Source of the DNA: Pelagimonas sp.
Lineage (GTDB): Bacteria > Pseudomonadota > Alphaproteobacteria > Rhodobacterales > Rhodobacteraceae
Length of the DNA stretch: 64,000 bases
Assembly (NCBI GenBank): GCA_025210345.1
Contig: JAOARX010000033.1
Coordinates: 40,846 to 104,845, forward strand
Direction of reading: 5' to 3'
Position numbers and translations under genes: made by a program. The notes below the pieces were generated by a model. It searched no databases, had not been told where the DNA came from, and worked only from the letters and a program-made list of their open reading frames with translations. Each line of letters begins with the position of its first letter. Positions within the stretch are counted from its first letter, which is position 1. Of the stretch, positions 36,743 through 45,492 are shown piece after piece.

Positions 36743-37759
36743 TTACCCGTCTGAAACGCCGGCTTCGGCAAAGGTGGCCATACCGTTGTGGCATTCCAAA
36801 GCGGCGCGCAGGATGTTCAACGCAAGGGCCGCGCCTGACCCTTCTCCCAGTGCCATGCGCATGGTCAGAATCGCATCTTTGTTCATTGCGCTCAGCAGCT
36901 TGGCGTGGCCCGGTTCCGCGCTGGCGTGACCGACCAGACAGTGATCCAGCCATGCCGGGTTGTCATTGAACAACGGCGCGACGGCAGCGGTACAGATATA
37001 GCCATCAAGAAGCACGGGGATAGAGCGCGCGCGGGCTTCGATCACGGCACCGCAGATGGCGGCCTGTTCACGGCCCCCCAGCGCGGCGAGCATGTCGAAC
37101 CCGGTGCTGTCTTTGTGTCGCGTGATCGCCTGATCAATCACACGCGCCTTGAGCGAACGCCCCTCGGCATCTGACCCGGTGCCCGGGCCAACCCAGTCTT
37201 CGGCCACGCCACCAAAGGCAGCAAATGCCAGCGCGGCGGCGATGGTCGAGTTGCCGATCCCCATTTCCCCCAGGATCAGGACCTGCGCGCCCGGGGTGAC
37301 CGCAGCGGCCCCACGTCTGAGCGCATCCAGCGTCTCGGCCTCGGACATGGCGGGCGCTTCCGAGATATCCTGTGTCGGTGTTTCCAGATCCAACGCCACC
37401 ACCGACAGGTCAGCCCCCGCAGCGCGGCACAGCTGGTTGATGGCTGCGCCCCCGTGTTGGAAATTGGCGACCATCTGCATGGTGACTTCTTGCGGGAAGG
37501 GGTTCACCCCCTTTGCGCAAACGCCATGATTGCCTGCAAACACAACGGCCTGCGCGGTTTCGATCACCGGGCGATCGCTGCGCTGCCAGCCCGCCATGAA
37601 TTCGGCCAGGTCTTCCAGACGGCCAAGCGATCCCGGCGGCTTTGTCAGGGTCATCTGCCGTTCACGCGCTCCGGCGGTGGCTTGGTCATCCGCGGTGGGC
37701 AGCGTTGCCAAAAGCGCGGCCACATCCGCCAAAGAGGTCACATCAGAGAGTATGGTCAT
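36743..37759 (-). CDS. cobT: Nicotinate-nucleotide--dimethylbenzimidazole phosphoribosyltransferase
   Basis: A 338-residue enzyme that makes alpha-ribazole phosphate from nicotinate mononucleotide and 5,6-dimethylbenzimidazole. Visible motifs include PPGSLGRLEDLA, FAGNHGVCAKGVNPFP, GEMGIGNSTIAAAL and DGYICTAAVAPL. Its 5' end overlaps cobU by 17 bases. It uses the lower ligand made by BluB, encoded about four kilobases away. Confidence 0.95.
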   Translation of the reverse strand: MTILSDVTSLADVAALLATLPTADDQATAGARERQMTLTKPPGSLGRLEDLAEFMAGWQRSDRPVIETAQAVVFAGNHGVCAKGVNPFPQEVTMQMVANFQHGGAAINQLCRAAGADLSVVALDLETPTQDISEAPAMSEAETLDALRRGAAAVTPGAQVLILGEMGIGNSTIAAALAFAAFGGVAEDWVGPGTGSDAEGRSLKARVIDQAITRHKDSTGFDMLAALGGREQAAICGAVIEARARSIPVLLDGYICTAAVAPLFNDNPAWLDHCLVGHASAEPGHAKLLSAMNKDAILTMRMALGEGSGAALALNILRAALECHNGMATFAEAGVSDG

Positions 37760-38267
37760 TGGGTTTCACCTTTACAGGATATCCGGCCACGCAAAGATAT
37801 ACCTCGTCCGAGGCCTGCGCGATGGTTTGGTTCAGCCAGCCCGCCGCATCGCGAAAGGCGCGGGCCAATTTGTTCTCGGGGACAATACCTGCGCCCACTT
37901 CGTTTGTCACAAAGATCACCGGGGCGGTTTGTGACACAAGGGTTTCGGCCAAGCCTGTGCCCTCGGATCGCCAATCGCGATCGTTCAGCATCAGGTTTGT
38001 CAGCCAAAGCGTGAGGCAATCCACAAGCCGTGGATCCCCCCCATCGCTGTCGCGAAGCGCCGTGATCAGGTCAAAGGGGGCGTGCAGGTTGGTCCACTGG
38101 TCCCCGCGCCGGGCCTGATGATCGGCAATGCGCGCGCGCATCTCGTCGTCATAGGCCTTGGCGGTGGCGATATACACGGCCCGCCCGCTGCGGCTAAGCG
38201 CCATTTTCTCGGCAAAGACCGACTTGCCCGAGCGCGCGCCACCTGTGATCAGTATCGACTTTTTCAT
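37743..38267 (-). CDS. cobU: Adenosylcobinamide kinase / guanylyltransferase
   Basis: A 174-residue bifunctional enzyme that phosphorylates adenosylcobinamide and then adds GMP. The P-loop is TGGARSGKS at the N-terminus; ATAKAYDDEMRARIADHQ carries the histidine that forms the GMP intermediate. VDCLTLWLTNLM and VTNEVGAGIVPE complete the family pattern. It is the first gene of cobU-cobT-cobS and diverges from cobC over 56 bases. Confidence 0.95.
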   Translation of the reverse strand: MKKSILITGGARSGKSVFAEKMALSRSGRAVYIATAKAYDDEMRARIADHQARRGDQWTNLHAPFDLITALRDSDGGDPRLVDCLTLWLTNLMLNDRDWRSEGTGLAETLVSQTAPVIFVTNEVGAGIVPENKLARAFRDAAGWLNQTIAQASDEVYLCVAGYPVKVKPNDHTL

Positions 38268-38323
38268 GATCCCGTGAAAAAGCAGGTTTGGTGGTAAAAG
38301 AAAAGCGGGAAGGGCGTCGGAAT

Positions 38324-38911
38324 ATGGGGGCAAAGCGACACGGAGGTCAGCTTGTGCTGATCCGCCATGCGCCGATCGCGCGCGAGGGGATCTTGTGCGG
38401 GCACACCGACGCGCCCGCGCGGGTTGAGCCGGGGCATGTGGCGCGTGTTGCCGCCGCGCTGGATGGCGTGGCCGAATGGGCCTGTTCGCCTGCGTTGCGC
38501 TGTCAACAGACCGCAAAGGCCCTGCTGGGGTGCACCCCACTTTCGGACGCGCGCCTTTGGGAACAGAATTTTGGGGCCTATGATGGCAAACCCTATTCCG
38601 CCCTGCCGGATCTGGGGGTGTTGGACAATCGCGCGCTTGCGGCGCACCGTTGGGACAACGGGGAAAGCTTTGACGATCTCTGCGCACGCGTTTTCCCGGC
38701 GTTGAAAGACCATGCCAAACGGGCGCAGGCGCTTGCGGCGCCGGTGGCGCTGGTCGTGCATGCCGGGGTTGTTCGCGCGGGGATTGGCCTTGCGTTGGGT
38801 GTCCAAGAGGCCGGTTTGTCGTTCGAGATCGCCCCGCTGTCGGTCACATCGCTGCGTGTCGGGCCAGATGGCCCCATATCGGTGATGTCAGCAAACGAGC
38901 GCTATGAATGA
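38324..38911 (+). CDS. cobC: Alpha-ribazole phosphatase-like histidine phosphatase
   Basis: A 195-residue histidine-phosphatase-fold protein. The catalytic motif is LIRHAPIAREGI, with a second histidine in LVVHAGVVRAG. In this cobalamin setting it most likely removes phosphate from alpha-ribazole phosphate or cobalamin phosphate. Start ATG 38324 follows a purine-rich stretch. Its stop overlaps the next gene by ATGA (38908-38911). Confidence 0.82.
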   Translation: MGAKRHGGQLVLIRHAPIAREGILCGHTDAPARVEPGHVARVAAALDGVAEWACSPALRCQQTAKALLGCTPLSDARLWEQNFGAYDGKPYSALPDLGVLDNRALAAHRWDNGESFDDLCARVFPALKDHAKRAQALAAPVALVVHAGVVRAGIGLALGVQEAGLSFEIAPLSVTSLRVGPDGPISVMSANERYE

Positions 38912-39681
38912 CGGCAGTCGCAGGACATTTCGGAGAGTGGATTCAAGGGCGGTTGGGGCCAGATGGGCCGGTGGCCCTGGTCACGCTTGCCTGTCCTGTC
39001 TTGCAGGTGCGGGTCAGCCCGCAGGGCAAGACCCTTTTCCCCGATCATGTCACCCGTGCCCTGTTTGAAACCCTGGGGCTGGCCCCTGCGGAAACGCGCC
39101 TGGTGCATGACATGCCGTTGGGGGGCGGGGCCGGGGCCTCGACGGCCGGGCTGATCGCATTGGCGCGGACGGCGGGGTTTACCGGCGAGCCAACAGACCT
39201 GGCGCAGGCCTGCATCCGTGCCGAAGGCGCCAGTGACCCTTTGATGTTTGCCGCTCCGGACCAGATGATCTGGGCGTCACGGCAGGGCAATGTTCTGGCG
39301 ACGACGCGGCCTTTGCCGCGCTGCGACATCGTGGGTGGGTTCTGGGGGGCTCCGGTCAAGACCGATCCCAGGCAGAGCACATTCCCAGATGTGTCTGATC
39401 TGTTGCACAACTGGGAGGACGCCGTTGAACACCAGGATCTGCCAGCCATGGCCGCGCTGGCCAGCCAATCGGTGCAAAGATGTGATAAGACGCTTGGGCA
39501 GGTCAGCCCCTTGAGCGATCTGATCCCCCTCTTTGGGGCCCTGGGCGAGGTGCGCGCGCATACAGGATCGGCACGGGGTCTGGTTTTCCCGCCCAAGGGC
39601 GTGCCCGATAGGGTCAGGGACCGGTTGAACGCGCTGGGTTTCAAAGGGGTCGTAGAATTCAGCACCGGGGGCACGACATGA
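38908..39681 (+). CDS. PduX-like L-threonine kinase (GHMP family)
   Basis: A 257-residue GHMP kinase. The ATP-binding motif is MPLGGGAGASTA (69-80), preceded by HFGEWIQGRL as in PduX. Its product, threonine phosphate, is the substrate for the CobD-type decarboxylase encoded two genes downstream, which supplies the aminopropanol linker. Four-base overlaps on both sides (with cobC and cbiB) show tight coupling. Without biochemical data a related kinase role remains possible. Confidence 0.82.
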   Translation: MTAVAGHFGEWIQGRLGPDGPVALVTLACPVLQVRVSPQGKTLFPDHVTRALFETLGLAPAETRLVHDMPLGGGAGASTAGLIALARTAGFTGEPTDLAQACIRAEGASDPLMFAAPDQMIWASRQGNVLATTRPLPRCDIVGGFWGAPVKTDPRQSTFPDVSDLLHNWEDAVEHQDLPAMAALASQSVQRCDKTLGQVSPLSDLIPLFGALGEVRAHTGSARGLVFPPKGVPDRVRDRLNALGFKGVVEFSTGGTT

Positions 39682-40616
39682 GCTTTGCAGCAATGACCCT
39701 GATCGGCTTTCTGCTGGATGCAGCAATTGGTTGGCCCAAGCCCCTGTTTCAGCGGATCAGCCATCCGGTGGTCTGGATTGGCCGTTTGATCACGGCGCTT
39801 GAGGGGCGGCTGAACCAGAACGGACGGCTGTATCGGTTGCTGGCCGGGGCTGTGACCGTGCTGGTGGTTTGCGCCGTGACCGGTGGGATCGCCGCGCTGG
39901 TGATCCTGATGTTGCCAGATGGCCCCGCGGGGATCGTGATCGGGGGCGTCTTGTGTTGGCCATGGATTGCGACCCGGTCGATGCATGATCATGTGCGCGC
40001 GGTGTCGGACCCGCTGAATGCCGGGGATCTGGAACAGGCGCGGCACGCGGTGTCGATGATCGTGGGGCGCGACCCGTCATTACTGGATGCGCCGGGCATC
40101 GCGCGGGCGACATTGGAAAGCCTGGCCGAAAACGCATCAGACGGGATTGTTGCGCCTGTCTTTTGGGGCGTGGTTGGCGGGCTGCCGGGGATCGCGATTT
40201 ACAAGGCGATCAACACGATGGATTCGATGATTGGCCACCGCTCTGATCGCTATGAGGCCTTTGGAAAAACGGCGGCGCGTCTGGATGATCTGGTCAACCT
40301 GATTCCGGCCCGTCTAAGCGGGCTCTTGTTTGCGCTGGCGGCGGGGAAACACTGGCGTCTTGCCGTTGACGTTATGCGTCGCGACGCGGGCAAGCATCGT
40401 TCGCCCAACGCGGGTTGGCCAGAAGGGGCCATGGCCGGGGCGCTGGGCGTGCGACTGTCTGGTCCGCGTATCTACGGAGATCACAAGGTGGATGAACCCT
40501 GGGTGAACGAGACCTGCCCAGACCCAAGGCCCAGTGATCTGAGGCGCGGCATTTGGCTCTATATTCGGGCAATGGGGCTGTTGGGGCTTGCCTTGGCGGC
40601 GATTGCCTTGCTCTAA
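39678..40616 (+). CDS. cbiB: Adenosylcobinamide-phosphate synthase
   Basis: A 312-residue membrane protein that attaches (R)-1-aminopropan-2-ol (phosphate) to adenosylcobyric acid; named CobD in Pseudomonas usage. The N-terminal GFLLDAAIGWPKPLFQRISHPV and the RDPSLLDAPGIARATLESLAENASDGIVAP region (split here by a motif break) are conserved. GHRSDRYEAFGKTAARLDDL is diagnostic. Several hydrophobic segments are present. It starts by overlapping the kinase gene. Confidence 0.95.
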   Translation: MSFAAMTLIGFLLDAAIGWPKPLFQRISHPVVWIGRLITALEGRLNQNGRLYRLLAGAVTVLVVCAVTGGIAALVILMLPDGPAGIVIGGVLCWPWIATRSMHDHVRAVSDPLNAGDLEQARHAVSMIVGRDPSLLDAPGIARATLESLAENASDGIVAPVFWGVVGGLPGIAIYKAINTMDSMIGHRSDRYEAFGKTAARLDDLVNLIPARLSGLLFALAAGKHWRLAVDVMRRDAGKHRSPNAGWPEGAMAGALGVRLSGPRIYGDHKVDEPWVNETCPDPRPSDLRRGIWLYIRAMGLLGLALAAIALL

Positions 40617-40622
40617 GGTGGC

Positions 40623-41615
40623 ATGACTTTGACCCGCAAAACCGGCCGCGATCATGGCGGCAATCTGGATGCAGCGATGGCGCGCTTTGGTGGTGAGGTC
40701 CGCGACTGGATTGACCTGTCGACGGGGATCAATCCGCTGCCCTATCCCGTGCCGGATATCACATCCGATGCCTGGGCCGTTCTGCCGCGCAAATCGGACA
40801 TGGCGGCCCTGACCCAAGCGGCGCAGCGTGCGTATGGCACCAAACACCCCACTGTTGCCTTTGCCGGGGCGCAAGGCGCCATTCAGGCGGTGCCCTTTTT
40901 GCGGCCTGCCGGGCGGGCGCGTGTCTTGGCCCCCACCTACAACGAACATGCCGCCGCGCTGCGCATGGCCGGGTGGGAGGTCACCGAGGTGTCGGAAACC
41001 GGAAATCTGGCCGGGGCCGATTTGGCGGTGGTCGTGAACCCCAATAATCCCGATGGCAATAGCTATGCCCCGGATCAACTGCGTGATCTGGCGACGCGGG
41101 TCGGTCTGTTGATCGTTGACGAAAGCTTTGCTGACACCGAAAGTAACCTGACATTGGCGCAGGATCCTGCCCCGAATATGGTCATCCTGCGGTCGTTCGG
41201 CAAGTTTTACGGGCTGGCAGGTCTGCGGCTTGGCTTTGCCATTGCCCAACCGGATTTGGCCGACAAATTGCGCGAAATCGCCGGGCCTTGGCCGGTTTCA
41301 GGGCCCGCGATCCAGATCGCCTGCAAGGCGTTGGATGACCGCGATTGGCAAGAGACGACCATCACGCGCTTGCAACGCGATGCGCAGCGGTTGGATCAGA
41401 TGGCAAAGCGCGCCGGATGGCGTTTGGTTGGTGGCACCCCGCTGTTTCGCACCTATGAGACGTCGGATGCGCAGGTGGCGCAGGATGCCTTGGCGCGGGC
41501 GCACATCTGGTCGCGGATTTTCCCCTATTCGCCCACATGGATCCGCCTTGGGCTTGCCGGAGCGGAACCGGAATGGCAGCGGATGCAAGAGGTTTTTCAA
41601 AATGGACTTCGCTGA
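40623..41615 (+). CDS. cobD: Threonine-phosphate decarboxylase
   Basis: A 330-residue PLP enzyme (CobD in Salmonella, CobC in Pseudomonas naming) that makes aminopropanol phosphate. NPNNPDG (139-145) binds the cofactor region, and the Schiff-base lysine is Lys194 in SFGKFYGLAGLRLG. HGGNLDAA near the N-terminus and STGINPLPY are family marks. It follows cbiB by six bases, and its last 14 bases overlap bluB. Confidence 0.93.
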   Translation: MTLTRKTGRDHGGNLDAAMARFGGEVRDWIDLSTGINPLPYPVPDITSDAWAVLPRKSDMAALTQAAQRAYGTKHPTVAFAGAQGAIQAVPFLRPAGRARVLAPTYNEHAAALRMAGWEVTEVSETGNLAGADLAVVVNPNNPDGNSYAPDQLRDLATRVGLLIVDESFADTESNLTLAQDPAPNMVILRSFGKFYGLAGLRLGFAIAQPDLADKLREIAGPWPVSGPAIQIACKALDDRDWQETTITRLQRDAQRLDQMAKRAGWRLVGGTPLFRTYETSDAQVAQDALARAHIWSRIFPYSPTWIRLGLAGAEPEWQRMQEVFQNGLR

Positions 41616-42225
41616 GCACGACCGGGACATTCTGACCCAAATCCTTCGCTGGCGGCGCGATGTCCGTCATTTTCGGCCCGATGCGCTGAACAGCGACATC
41701 GAAGATGCCCTGCAGCAGGCAATGGATCTGGCCCCCTCTGTGGGCAATGCGCGGCCGTGGCGGGTGATCAGGGTCGAAAGCCCCGACCTGCGCAAAGCCG
41801 GACAAGAGATTTTCAGCACCTGCAACCAAGCGGCCCGGGACAGTTATGACGGGGCGCAACGCGATGCCTATATGGCGTTGAAACTGGCCGGGATGGAGGT
41901 CGCGCCCCTGCAATTGGCGATCTTCACCGAGACCGCCCCAGAGGAAGGGCACGGGCTGGGCCGCGCGACCATGCCCGAGACATTGGTGCAATCCACTGCC
42001 ATGTCGATCTATTCCCTCATGTTGACGGCGCGGGCGCTGAACATCGGGGTGGGGATGGTCTCGATCCTTGATCCGGGGGCGATGGAGCGGCTGTTTGACG
42101 TGCCCGACACCTGGTGTTTCGCCAGTTGGCTGTGCATCGGCTATCCCGAAACCCAGGATGACACGCCGCTGTTGCACCGTGTTGGCTGGCAGGAAAACAC
42201 CCAGACCCAATGGGAGACGCGTTAG
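41602..42225 (+). CDS. bluB: 5,6-dimethylbenzimidazole synthase
   Basis: A 207-residue flavin-destroying enzyme that turns reduced FMN into the lower ligand of cobalamin. Conserved features include [22 protein letters not shown] and [13 protein letters not shown] 41602 overlaps the end of cobD. CobT uses its product. Its stop and that of convergent cobQ share four bases. Confidence 0.94.
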   Translation: MDFAEHDRDILTQILRWRRDVRHFRPDALNSDIEDALQQAMDLAPSVGNARPWRVIRVESPDLRKAGQEIFSTCNQAARDSYDGAQRDAYMALKLAGMEVAPLQLAIFTETAPEEGHGLGRATMPETLVQSTAMSIYSLMLTARALNIGVGMVSILDPGAMERLFDVPDTWCFASWLCIGYPETQDDTPLLHRVGWQENTQTQWETR

Positions 42226-43667
42226 CGCGCCACCGCCAGCAACCCCGCAACATCCAGATGCGTTTCCACATGGTCTGCCAAGGCGTCCAGCGTCGATTCG
42301 ACCGTAGCATCGTAAGCGGTTTCCGACTGCGCGCCGAACTGCGCAAGGAACCCGGCGCGGAATCCGTCATCGCGGAACATCCCGTGCAGATAGCTGCCCA
42401 TGATGCGGCCATCGGGGCTGATTGCGCCTTCGGGCTGACCCATCACATGGGCAAAGGGCCGGGCCCGGTCTGACCCATCCGTGCGCCCGATGTGAATTTC
42501 ATAGCCGTGAAAGGCCTTGCCGGATGGCGCATGCACCGCGTTGACTTCGGTTAGACGCTTGTTGCCGGTCATCACCGTGTCGATCTGCAATAGGCCAAGG
42601 CCGGGGTCCGTGCCGGCGGGTCCTTCGACCCCATCGGGGTCTGCGATGGTGTGTCCCAGCATCTGATAGCCGCCGCAGATGCCCAGAACATGCCCCCCAC
42701 GCCGCACATGCGCCTTGAGGTCGATTTCCCAGCCCTGAGCACGCAGAAACGCCAGATCTCCGCGGGTGGACTTTGATCCCGGAATAATCACCAGATCCGT
42801 GTCACCGGGCAGCGGTTCGCCGGGCATGAGCATGGTCAGACGCACCGAAGGCTCTTGCGCCAGCGGATCAAGGTCGTCGAAATTCGCCATCCGAGAAAGT
42901 TTGAGACACACGATGTGCAGCCCGCTGTCCCGCTGTGGGGTCGACACATCCAGGGCGTCTTCGGCGGGCAGCTTCCAGGCCTTATCGAACCAGGGGGCCA
43001 CGCCAAACCCGGGCCAGCCGGTTTGCGCATGGATCATCTGATAGCCATCGTCAAACAGGCTGGGATCTCCGCGGAACTTGTTGATCATAAAGCCCGCAAC
43101 CTGCGCATTGTCTTGCGCATCCATCACCGCCTGTGATCCGACAATCTGCGCGATCACCCCACCGCGATCAATGTCACCGCATAAGATGACGGGCACATCC
43201 GCCGCGCAGGCAAAGCCCATATTGGCAATGTCGCCTTGGCGCAGGTTGACCTCTGCGGGGCTACCGGCGCCCTCGACGATGACCAGATCGTGCCGGGATT
43301 TGAGGCGCTCGAAACTCTGAAGAACCGATGCCAGCAGCTGTGGTTTGAGCCGGGCGTATTCACGGGCCTTGACCGTGGCAAGACGCTTGCCCTGCACCAC
43401 GACCTGCGATCCGGTGTCCGTCTCGGGTTTCAGCAGCACGGGGTTCATATCCGTGTGGGCCGCCAGCCCGCAGGCCAGCGCCTGAAGCGCCTGCGCGCGG
43501 CCAATCTCTCCGCCGTCCGAAGTCACGGCGGCGTTGTTTGACATGTTCTGCGGCTTGAAGGGCGCAACCGACAGGCCCCGCCTGCGCGCAGCCCGGCACA
43601 GCCCCGCCACCAACATGGATTTCCCGACATTGCTGCCGGTGCCTTGGATCATCAGGGATTTGGTCAT
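42222..43667 (-). CDS. cobQ: Cobyric acid synthase
   Basis: A 481-residue glutamine-dependent amidotransferase that amidates four side chains of the corrin ring. The N-terminal synthetase domain starts [21 protein letters not shown] and has [13 protein letters not shown]. The C-terminal glutaminase domain carries the nucleophile in [11 protein letters not shown]. It is the third gene of a minus-strand unit lin0512-lin0512-cobQ; its ATG overlaps the preceding stop (ATGA, 43664-43667). Confidence 0.96.
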   Translation of the reverse strand: MTKSLMIQGTGSNVGKSMLVAGLCRAARRRGLSVAPFKPQNMSNNAAVTSDGGEIGRAQALQALACGLAAHTDMNPVLLKPETDTGSQVVVQGKRLATVKAREYARLKPQLLASVLQSFERLKSRHDLVIVEGAGSPAEVNLRQGDIANMGFACAADVPVILCGDIDRGGVIAQIVGSQAVMDAQDNAQVAGFMINKFRGDPSLFDDGYQMIHAQTGWPGFGVAPWFDKAWKLPAEDALDVSTPQRDSGLHIVCLKLSRMANFDDLDPLAQEPSVRLTMLMPGEPLPGDTDLVIIPGSKSTRGDLAFLRAQGWEIDLKAHVRRGGHVLGICGGYQMLGHTIADPDGVEGPAGTDPGLGLLQIDTVMTGNKRLTEVNAVHAPSGKAFHGYEIHIGRTDGSDRARPFAHVMGQPEGAISPDGRIMGSYLHGMFRDDGFRAGFLAQFGAQSETAYDATVESTLDALADHVETHLDVAGLLAVAR

Positions 43668-44017
43668 GCGCGCGCGGGGGGTTTTTGCAAGAATGCCTCA
43701 ACCGAAGCCTGGGCGACCACGATCACATTGCCGCTGTCGGGGTTGGAGACGTTCAACCCGCCGAACACGGCCTGGACGGTCGCGGTGCCGCGGGGCAGGC
43801 GTTTGACCAAGGCGTCGCAATCCACCTGTTCAGGGGCCTGAACCGCGACCGTGACCTGCACACGCATGTCCGTATGCGCGATATTCAGCGCGTCGAACAT
43901 GGGGATCGAACTATGGCGCAGGGCGTCTTCGATCGCGCGGGCGGCGGCCTTGGTATAGTCCTGCCCGTATTGGTCATTGCCCATGCCCATCTCGATGATG
44001 AAACGCTGTTCGCTCAT
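43664..44017 (-). CDS. Lin0512-family protein, second copy
   Basis: A 117-residue protein of the conserved Lin0512 family (TIGR02058 type), start [20 protein letters not shown]. It shares layout with the adjacent upstream paralogue: a GMG loop, DYTKAAxRAIxDAL, then a V-rich strand and [12 protein letters not shown]. The function of the family is unknown to me. ATGA overlaps join it to the first copy (44014-44017) and to cobQ (43664-43667), so it is made together with cobyric acid synthase. Confidence 0.78.
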   Translation of the reverse strand: MSEQRFIIEMGMGNDQYGQDYTKAAARAIEDALRHSSIPMFDALNIAHTDMRVQVTVAVQAPEQVDCDALVKRLPRGTATVQAVFGGLNVSNPDSGNVIVVAQASVEAFLQKPPARA

Positions 44018-44361
44018 GCCGCGTCCTCCAGATCCAAAGAGACCGAGATCGCCACATTGGCCATGACCGTGGGCACGCCGTCGGGACGCGGGGCATCCAG
44101 CCCACCCCGGAGCGTTTGAACCGTCACCTGCCCATAGGGAAAGACCGCCGCGACCTTGTCGACATCGACCTGGTCGGGCTGGGTCACTCCGACCTCGACC
44201 AGGATGATCATGTCCTCTTTGGCCTTGCCAAAAAGCTCGGCCAGATTGATCGAATTGTGCCAAAGCGCGTCCTGACAGGCGCGAATGGCCGCTTGGGTAT
44301 AGTCCTGACGGCGCAGAGAAGACCCCATTCCGAATTCGGTTAACAGACGTTTGACGGGCAT
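44014..44361 (-). CDS. Lin0512-family protein, first copy
   Basis: A 115-residue paralogue of the next gene: RLLTEFGMGSSLRRQDYTQA, then ALWHNSINLAELFGKAKEDM and GQVTVQTLRGGLDAP. The two copies have clearly diverged in the middle but keep the same order of motifs, so they may form a heterodimer. It is the first gene of the unit that ends in cobQ. No promoter is obvious in the 57 bases upstream, and readthrough from the Hint genes is possible. Confidence 0.78.
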   Translation of the reverse strand: MPVKRLLTEFGMGSSLRRQDYTQAAIRACQDALWHNSINLAELFGKAKEDMIILVEVGVTQPDQVDVDKVAAVFPYGQVTVQTLRGGLDAPRPDGVPTVMANVAISVSLDLEDAA

Positions 44362-44418
44362 GGCTTGCTCACCTTGAAGTTTCCCGCACGCTAATCCGGG
44401 CGACGCGTGAGGTAAAGC

Positions 44419-45492
44419 TTATGCGGCGCGTGCCTCGGCCAATGTAATGGCTTCGAAGGCTTGTAGAACTTTCAGGCCGCTGCGCGCGTGTTCCGGCAAC
44501 AGCCGGGCGGGAATGTCATTCAGAACGGTTTGCTTGAGCTCTTCGCGACGGCGGCGCAGACGGCCGACATACAGGCTTTCCAGTTCGGAATCCGCGGAAA
44601 TAAAGGGTTCGTGCCGGGGCAGCAGAAGCTGATGATAGCGCACTATCTGGACCCCTTCTTCGTAATAGGCGGCAAACCCGTTCACAAGACTGGCTGCGGG
44701 AATCAACACCGCCTGGCGACCAAAGATATACTCCACCTCGGACCCGCCGATCACCAACCTTTGATGCGGGGCGACGATCAGGTCGTGGCGCAACCCAAAA
44801 TAGGGTGCACGCAGACGAACCGGTTTGAAAGACCCCAAGGCCGGGACCCGCCGCGAAATCTGGGCCAGCACCGGGACGGCGCCGTTTTGCCGCGTCATGA
44901 CATGGTCCCCGCATTTCAGATCGCGCATCGGGCGATAGCCCTCGGGGGTCAGCACGGGCACCTGACCCACCACTGATGCCATGGGCCCCACCGGTTCAAT
45001 TTCATCCGAGACCGCAAAGAACAGCACATCAGGGTCCATTTCACACAGCTGCGGGCGGCAGGTGAGTGTATAAATGTCCTCAAGCAGCATCGGCGGCGGC
45101 GCGGGCGTTTCCTGCACCACGACTTCGTCGCTTTCCGGACGTTCGACGGCGATCTTGCCTTTGCGGTCTTCGCTGTCCCACGAAAAGGTCACCCGCAGCA
45201 CGTCGGCGCGCCCGTCCTGATGGTGTTGCAGAACCGTATGGAACACCTGCTCACCCTGGCAAAGAACCAGGATGATCGACCCGCCCGGCACGGCCCGCAC
45301 CGAAATGCCCCCCTTCCAGGGGTGGTCGCGTTCATAGGACAAAAGCGTCTGGGGGCGCCCTTCGTCCGACAGCCGGGTTTCGATCATGATCGACCCGCGC
45401 GGAACCAGGATGTCACGCTTGGCGGCGGTGTTGCCAAAGGTCTTGGGACACACCCATGAGGTGCCCTCACCGGAATAGGCGATCCAGCTCAT
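44419..45492 (-). CDS. Hint-domain protein lacking the leading cysteine
   Basis: A 357-residue protein. The N-terminal 150 residues (SWIAYSGEGTSWVCPKTFGN onward) resemble no family I know. A Hint_2-type domain spans about 175-300: GQVPVLTPEGYRPMRDLKCGDHVMTR, then LIVAPHQRLVIGG and PAASLVNGF. Active Hint domains begin with a cysteine in a CF-x-AGT motif; here that position reads PVLTP, so self-cleavage is doubtful. ATG 45492 overlaps the stop of the upstream Hint gene (ATGA, 45489-45492). Confidence 0.75.
   Translation of the reverse strand: MSWIAYSGEGTSWVCPKTFGNTAAKRDILVPRGSIMIETRLSDEGRPQTLLSYERDHPWKGGISVRAVPGGSIILVLCQGEQVFHTVLQHHQDGRADVLRVTFSWDSEDRKGKIAVERPESDEVVVQETPAPPPMLLEDIYTLTCRPQLCEMDPDVLFFAVSDEIEPVGPMASVVGQVPVLTPEGYRPMRDLKCGDHVMTRQNGAVPVLAQISRRVPALGSFKPVRLRAPYFGLRHDLIVAPHQRLVIGGSEVEYIFGRQAVLIPAASLVNGFAAYYEEGVQIVRYHQLLLPRHEPFISADSELESLYVGRLRRRREELKQTVLNDIPARLLPEHARSGLKVLQAFEAITLAEARAA

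Noticed and set aside
38268..38323. Cobalamin riboswitch between the divergent cobU and cobC genes
   Set aside because: The spacer is only 56 bases, far too short for a B12 riboswitch, and no B12-box-like sequence is visible.
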